Source: JAHEFX01 sp964614585 (lineage in GTDB: Bacteria; Actinomycetota; Acidimicrobiia; Spongiisociales; JAENVV01). Taken from it: a DNA stretch of 9,157 nt. Shown here in pieces: positions 6,120 through 9,157 of this stretch (position 1 is its first letter; each line of letters opens with the position of its first letter). The position numbers were made by a program, and so were the translations under genes. Under the pieces are notes generated by a model. It ran no database searches and was not told the origin of the DNA. It saw only the letters and a program-made list of their open reading frames with translations. Location: the NCBI GenBank assembly GCA_964614585.1, contig CAZTLW010000095.1, forward strand, positions 1-9,157. Reading direction: 5' to 3'.

Positions 6120-6785
6120 TCAATTCCCCGAAGCCCCCACGGTGACCCGTCCCTCGGCCCACTGGAGCATCCGGTCGCCGACCACCGCCACCAGCGCGAC
6201 GAGGACCGCCCCGGTCACCAACTCGCCCTGGTCGCGCTGGGCGAAGCCATCGATGATGAACCGCCCGAGCCCGCCCCAGGCGATGATGGCGGCGAGGGTC
6301 GCCGTGGCGATGACGTCGACGAGGGCCAGTCGCACCCCGGTGAGGACGAGGGGCATCGCCAGCGGGAGTTCGACGCCCCAGAGCACCTGCCGCTCCGAGA
6401 GCCCCATCCCACGGGCTGCGTCCACGACGTCGGCGTCGACCTCCTCGACCCCGGTGACGGAGTTCACGAAGAGGGGGACGAGGGCGAGGATGACGAGGGT
6501 GAGATAGGACGGGAGGAAGCCCAGCCGACCCGTGCCGATGAACACGAGGGCGAGGATGCCGAAGGCCGGGACGGCCCGGCCGATGTTCACCACGGTGATG
6601 GCGATGAGGCTGCCCCGCCGCCGGTGGCCGATCCACAGGCCCAGCGGGATCGCCACGAGCGATGCCGACGCGACCGCCAGCAGCGACATCCACACGTGCT
6701 CCACCACCCGGGTGGGGATGCCCGCCGGGCCCGACCAGTTGACCGGGTCGGTGGCGAACGCCCACACCTCGGCGAGGAACTCCAT
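6120..6785 (-). CDS. opuCD: Osmoprotectant ABC transporter permease (OpuC/ProW type), second permease
   Basis: Integral membrane subunit (221 aa, typical) of the betaine/choline-class importer, pairing with the other permease and the CBS-containing ATPase. Hydrophobic segments lie at about 30-53, 60-86, 91-110, 143-170 and 187-203. The cytoplasmic EAA loop that contacts the ATPase is visible as VVDAARGMGLSERQVLWGVELPLAMP (split over 120-145), with G126-M127-G128. IAWGGLGRFIIDGF (168-181) is the family's C-terminal motif. The start chosen is ATG at 6785, whose first base is the last base of the upstream stop (TGATG), so translation is probably coupled. An in-frame ATG at 6806 would add seven residues (MGEAGGL) and a 22-nt overlap. 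The OpuCD versus OpuCB label is by position only. Confidence 0.9.
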   Translation of the reverse strand: MEFLAEVWAFATDPVNWSGPAGIPTRVVEHVWMSLLAVASASLVAIPLGLWIGHRRRGSLIAITVVNIGRAVPAFGILALVFIGTGRLGFLPSYLTLVILALVPLFVNSVTGVEEVDADVVDAARGMGLSERQVLWGVELPLAMPLVLTGVRLALVDVIATATLAAIIAWGGLGRFIIDGFAQRDQGELVTGAVLVALVAVVGDRMLQWAEGRVTVGASGN

Positions 6786-7459
6786 CAGGCCGCCCGCCTC
6801 GCCCATGGGGTGAAGAGCCGCCCCGTTCGCTGGATGGCCACGTCGAAGGCGATGGCGAGGGCGATCGACAGGACGACGCCCACGATGATGAGCGTCGAGC
6901 GGTTCGCCACCGTGTTGAGGCCGCGGAGGATGAACCAGCCGAGCCCGCCCTGGCCGATGAGGGCGGTGACCGTGATGAGGCCAACGGTCGAGACCGTGGC
7001 GATGCGGATCCCGGCGATGATCACGGGCATCGCCAGCGGGAGCCGCACCCGCCACAGCAGGCGTCGGTCCTCGTAGCCCATGCCGGCGGCGGCGTCGAGC
7101 ACCTCGTCGGGCACCCCGTCGAGGCCGGCGACGGTGTTGCGGACGAGGACCAACAGCGTGTAGGCCACGAGACCGATCTGGGCGGTGAGGATCCCGAGGC
7201 CGGTGATGGGCACGAAGAACGCGAACACCGCCAGCGACGGGATCGTGTAGAGGACGGCGGTCGTCGTCGTGATCGGTCGCAGTACCCGGCGATCGGACAG
7301 CGCCCACAACGACAGGGCGAAGGCGATGACGAACCCGAACACGACGGCGATCACCGTCAGGTAGACGTGCTGCCAGGTGCGCTCGGCGATGGTGTCGAGG
7401 TTGCGGCCGATCCACTCCCAGTTGACGACGTCGTCGACGGCGGCGAGGACGGGGGTCAT
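6785..7459 (-). CDS. opuCB: Osmoprotectant ABC transporter permease (OpuC/ProW type), first permease
   Basis: Membrane subunit (224 aa) and likely partner of the other permease in a heterodimeric channel. Hydrophobic segments lie at about 32-54, 62-85, 88-110, 143-168 and 188-207. The EAA loop reads VLDAAAGMGYEDRRLLWRVRLPLAMP (split over 120-145), aligned residue for residue with that of the second permease (G126-M127-G128 in both). LIGQGGLGWFILRGLN (167-182) is the family C-terminal motif. The N-terminal VVNWEWIGRNLDTIAERTWQH segment (split over 11-31) is typical of OpuCB-like proteins. The frame is open further upstream, but ATG at 7459 overlaps the ATPase stop as ATGA and gives a normal length. 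No separate Shine-Dalgarno is evident, consistent with translational coupling. Confidence 0.9.
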   Translation of the reverse strand: MTPVLAAVDDVVNWEWIGRNLDTIAERTWQHVYLTVIAVVFGFVIAFALSLWALSDRRVLRPITTTTAVLYTIPSLAVFAFFVPITGLGILTAQIGLVAYTLLVLVRNTVAGLDGVPDEVLDAAAGMGYEDRRLLWRVRLPLAMPVIIAGIRIATVSTVGLITVTALIGQGGLGWFILRGLNTVANRSTLIIVGVVLSIALAIAFDVAIQRTGRLFTPWARRAA

Positions 7460-8556
7460 GTCGCCAACTGCTGGGCGAGGTGCTCGACGTCGATCATGCC
7501 GACGAGGCGGTCGTCGGGGTCCACCACGACGGCGACCCGCGTGCGGGAGTTCAGCACGGCGTCGAGGGCCTGGCGCAGGGTCGTGGCCGTCGTCACCCGA
7601 GCGGCGAAGGGGCGGGCGTCGGCGGGGATCGGCCCCCCGTCGAGGTCCGACGTCCACAACCAACCGACGAGCCGGTCCTCGGCGACCACGGTCACCCACT
7701 CGAGCCCCCGCTCGTCGATGACCCGACGCGCCTCGGCGCCGGACAGGCCCACCTCGACGGTCGTCGGGGTGTCCAACTCGAGGTCGGCGACCGTCTGCAG
7801 CGACAGACGTTTGAGGCCCCGTTCGCCACCGAGGAAGTCCTCCACGAACTCGTTGGCCGGCTCCCGGAGGAGGTCGGCGGGTGGGGCGTACTGCTCGAGG
7901 AGCCCGCCCACGTTGAGCACCGCCACGCGGTCGCCCAACTGGATGGCCTCGTCGACGTCGTGGGTGACGAACACGATCGTCTTGTGCAGCCGGGCCTGCA
8001 GGTCGCGCAGCTGCTCCTGGAGCCGGCCGCGCACGATCGGGTCGACGGCGCCGAACGGCTCGTCCATCAGCAGCACCGGCGGGTCGGCAGCGAGGGCCCG
8101 GGCGACGCCGACGCGCTGGCGCTGGCCGCCCGACAGTTCGTGGGGGTAGCGCCCGAGCATGTCCGGGTCCAGTTCCACGAGCCCGGTGAGCTCGTCCACC
8201 CGGGCGGCGATCCGGTCGTCCTCCCAGCCGACCAACTCGGGGACGGTGGCGATGTTCTGGGCGATCGTCCGGTGCGGGAAGAGGCCCACCCGCTGGATGA
8301 CGTAGCCGATGCGCCGGCGCAGGTCGACCGGGTCGGCATCGGTGACGTCGACGCCGTCGAGGAGGATGCGCCCGCCGGTCGGCTCGATGAGACGGTTGAT
8401 CATCCGCAGCGTGGTGGTCTTCCCACAGCCCGACGGCCCGACGAGCATCACGATGTCCCCGGCCGCGACGTCGAGGCTGAGCGCATCGACGGCCGGCTGC
8501 TCGGTCCCCGGGAACGTCTTCGTGACCGCGTCGAGACGAATCATGGGCTCGGACAT
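7456..8556 (-). CDS. opuCA: Osmoprotectant ABC transporter ATP-binding protein with C-terminal CBS region (OpuCA/ProV-like)
   Basis: Cytoplasmic ATPase (366 aa) that powers the importer and is the first gene of the operon. All nucleotide-binding motifs are intact: Walker A GPSGCGKTT (40-48), Q-loop Q88, signature LSGGQ (141-145), Walker B VLLMDEP (161-167), D-loop AVD (170-172) and H-loop H199. MLVGPSGCGKTTTLRMINRLIEPTGG is characteristic of the glycine-betaine ATPase branch. Residues about 252-366 form a CBS-type region: a weak first repeat (VADLELDTPTTVEV to LVGWLWTSDL) and a clear second one (VTTATTLRQALDAVL to DDRLVGMIDVEHL). In relatives this domain senses ionic strength or binds nucleotides. 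The ATG at 8556 is preceded by TAGGCT 7 nt upstream; an in-frame ATG four codons later is the alternative. The stop overlaps the next gene by 4 nt. Confidence 0.95.
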   Translation of the reverse strand: MSEPMIRLDAVTKTFPGTEQPAVDALSLDVAAGDIVMLVGPSGCGKTTTLRMINRLIEPTGGRILLDGVDVTDADPVDLRRRIGYVIQRVGLFPHRTIAQNIATVPELVGWEDDRIAARVDELTGLVELDPDMLGRYPHELSGGQRQRVGVARALAADPPVLLMDEPFGAVDPIVRGRLQEQLRDLQARLHKTIVFVTHDVDEAIQLGDRVAVLNVGGLLEQYAPPADLLREPANEFVEDFLGGERGLKRLSLQTVADLELDTPTTVEVGLSGAEARRVIDERGLEWVTVVAEDRLVGWLWTSDLDGGPIPADARPFAARVTTATTLRQALDAVLNSRTRVAVVVDPDDRLVGMIDVEHLAQQLAT

Positions 8557-8562
8557 CGCCCC

Positions 8563-8576
8563 GAGCCTACGGGCTC
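8563..8576 (-). promoter_or_regulatory. Candidate -10 element and overlapping palindrome before the transporter operon
   Basis: On the minus strand TAGGCT (8569-8564) lies 7 nt before the ATG at 8556, fitting a leaderless TANNNT promoter. It overlaps an inverted repeat, GAGCC (8563-8567) and GGCTC (8572-8576), with loop TACG. This could be an operator for osmotic control, or chance in GC-rich DNA. I see no convincing -35 box upstream. Confidence 0.35.
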
Positions 8577-8602
8577 AGGAGGGGATTCTCTCCTCCCTGC
8601 AT

Positions 8603-8685
8603 GGGAGATCCCCCCGGAGGGGGGATGGGCCCCACGAAGCGAAGCGAAGTGGGAGGGGGGACCCACATCACGTCCCGTCGCTCTC
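8603..8685 (+). repeat. Complete copy (R1) of the C6/G6 palindromic intergenic repeat
   Basis: Parts in order: GGGAG, palindrome ATCCCCCC (8608-8615)/GGGGGGAT (8619-8626) with loop GGA, a spacer hairpin CCCAC (8631-8635)/GTGGG (8649-8653) whose 13-nt loop is made of GAAGC repeats, G6 (8655-8660), then ACCCACATCACGTC and CGTCGCTCTC (8661-8685). It matches the left-edge copy L3 in the palindrome and tail but not in the spacer. It fills most of the 246-nt gene-free stretch between the transporter operon and ilvD; no gene is seen there. Confidence 0.8.
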
Positions 8686-8697
8686 AGTTCGGGGAGT

Positions 8698-8754
8698 GGA
8701 GATCCCCCCGGAGGGGGGATGGGCCCCACGAAGCGAAGCGGAGTGGGAGGGGGG
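8698..8754 (+). repeat. Second tandem copy (R2) of the repeat, lacking the tail
   Basis: Positions 8698-8754 match 8604-8660 at 56 of 57 bases (the difference is A8647 versus G8741), a direct repeat with a 94-nt period. The palindrome (8702-8720) and the CCCAC/GTGGG spacer hairpin are intact. After the second G6 the match stops: ACCCACATC is replaced by CACCGAACCCCC. The near identity implies recent duplication or strong constraint. Confidence 0.85.
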
Positions 8755-8769
8755 CACCGAACCCCCTCC
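8746..8769 (-). terminator. GC hairpin downstream of ilvD, possible terminator
   Basis: GGAGGGGG (8746-8753) and CCCCCTCC (8762-8769) form an 8-bp stem with an 8-nt loop, 33 nt after the ilvD stop on the minus strand. It uses the last G run of repeat R2 as one arm. No T-tract follows. It could stop ilvD transcripts before the transporter operon; alternatively it is an incidental consequence of the C- and G-runs here. Confidence 0.35.
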
Positions 8770-8783
8770 GATCGCCCGACCCC

Positions 8784-8804
8784 AGCACTCAGTACTCGAT
8801 ACTC
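8784..8804. repeat. Three tandem 7-bp repeats overlapping the ilvD stop codon
   Basis: On the plus strand AGCACTC, AGTACTC and GATACTC follow one another without a gap (minus strand GAGTATC, GAGTACT, GAGTGCT). The last unit overlaps the first two bases of the ilvD stop codon complement at 8803-8805. The tract is distinctly less GC-rich than its surroundings. Function unknown. Confidence 0.55.
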
Positions 8805-9157
8805 AAATCGTCGTCGCGCCGTGTTCGGCGGAGCCGACGAGCTTGGCGAACTTGGCCAGGACGCCGGTCGTGTAGCGGGGCGGGTGGGGCTTCCAGTTGG
8901 CGGCCCGCTCGTCGAGCGTGGCCTCTTCGACGAGTACGTCGAGGGTGCGGTTGGGGATGTCGATGCGGATCTTGTCGCCGTCGTGGACGAGGCCGATCGG
9001 GCCTCCGACCTCGGATTCGGGGGCGACGTGGCCGACGCAGAGGCCGGTGGTGCCGCCCGAGAACCGCCCATCGGTGATGAGGAGTACGTCCTTGCCGAGC
9101 CCGGCGCCCTTGATGGCGGCGGTGATCTGGAGCATCTCCCGCATGCCGGGGCCGCCC
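8803..9157 (-). CDS. ilvD: Dihydroxy-acid dehydratase, C-terminal part (5' end beyond the window)
   Basis: The last 117 residues of IlvD, the iron-sulfur enzyme that dehydrates 2,3-dihydroxy-isovalerate and -methylvalerate to the 2-keto acids of valine, isoleucine and leucine synthesis. The frame is open to the right edge and begins GGPGMREML, the conserved internal segment, so the methionine at 9144 is not the start. TDGRFSGGTTG contains the conserved active-site serine region. GHVAPE, GGPIGLVHDGDKIRIDI and R-LDV follow as in the family. The end, NWKPHPPRYTTGVLAKFAKLVGSAEHGATTI (split here by position), is the normal C-terminus, so the 3' end is complete. The Fe-S cysteines lie outside the window. 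The gene has the same direction as the transporter operon but is separated from it by 246 nt of repeats. Confidence 0.95.
   Translation of the reverse strand, partial: GGPGMREMLQITAAIKGAGLGKDVLLITDGRFSGGTTGLCVGHVAPESEVGGPIGLVHDGDKIRIDIPNRTLDVLVEEATLDERAANWKPHPPRYTTGVLAKFAKLVGSAEHGATTI

Noticed and set aside
6103..6123. Internal promoter TTGACC plus TAGGGT between the second permease and the binding-protein gene
   Set aside because: The two hexamers are only 9 nt apart, too close for a sigma-70-type promoter. TTGACC also includes the permease stop codon. TAGGGT alone is too little evidence.
8604..8754. CRISPR-like array formed by the two direct repeats
   Set aside because: Only two units, a 57-bp repeat with internal palindromes, a spacer that itself belongs to the repeat family, and no cas genes nearby.
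8309..8875. A plus-strand frame running through repeats R1 and R2 that could encode a small repeat protein
   Set aside because: Its first part is antisense to the ATPase and its last part antisense to ilvD. Only the repeat part is unexplained, and its indels between copies are not multiples of three throughout. Non-coding structure is a better explanation.

Overview
This 9.2 kb, very GC-rich window looks like chromosome of an actinomycete-type bacterium (Actinomycetota; I lean towards Acidimicrobiia or a relative, without proof). The grounds are strong GC bias at third codon positions, an actinobacterial-style PurE (short 'AIGGAVNA' loop), GTG starts, apparently leaderless starts, and a tricorn-type protease. 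It holds seven genes. Six are complete, and ilvD is cut by the right edge.

Left to right: 1-229 is gene-free and packed with palindromic C6/G6 repeats. purK (230-1381) and purE (1378-1863) follow on the plus strand as a 4-nt overlapping pair; together they convert AIR to CAIR in purine synthesis. purE ends 6 nt from the end of a convergent gene. That gene (1870-5052, minus) encodes a full-length, soluble tricorn-family peptidase with an intact Ser/His/Ser/Glu tetrad. Upstream of it, also on the minus strand, is a four-gene operon for an OpuC/ProU-type osmoprotectant (glycine betaine/choline/carnitine class) ABC importer. In transcription order it is ATPase with C-terminal CBS region (7456-8556), permease (6785-7459), permease (6120-6785) and substrate-binding lipoprotein (5124-6056). 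The first three overlap at their stop/start codons. A 14-bp GC hairpin (5073-5104) separates this operon from the tricorn gene.

The segment 8557-8802 is gene-free and again filled with the repeats seen at the left edge. It is followed by the 3' end of ilvD (8803-9157, minus; branched-chain amino-acid synthesis).

The protein-coding content is conventional. The least explained part is the repeat family: a GATCCCCCC-GGGGGGAT palindrome, a spacer whose sequence differs between copies but which folds each time, then GGGGGG and a conserved ACCCACATCACGTC tail. Copies lie in both larger intergenic regions, in both orientations, in tandem, and as an apparent deletion derivative. The tricorn and transporter operons, and less clearly purK, have a TANNNT hexamer 7-8 nt before the start codon and no good Shine-Dalgarno sequence, suggesting leaderless transcripts.
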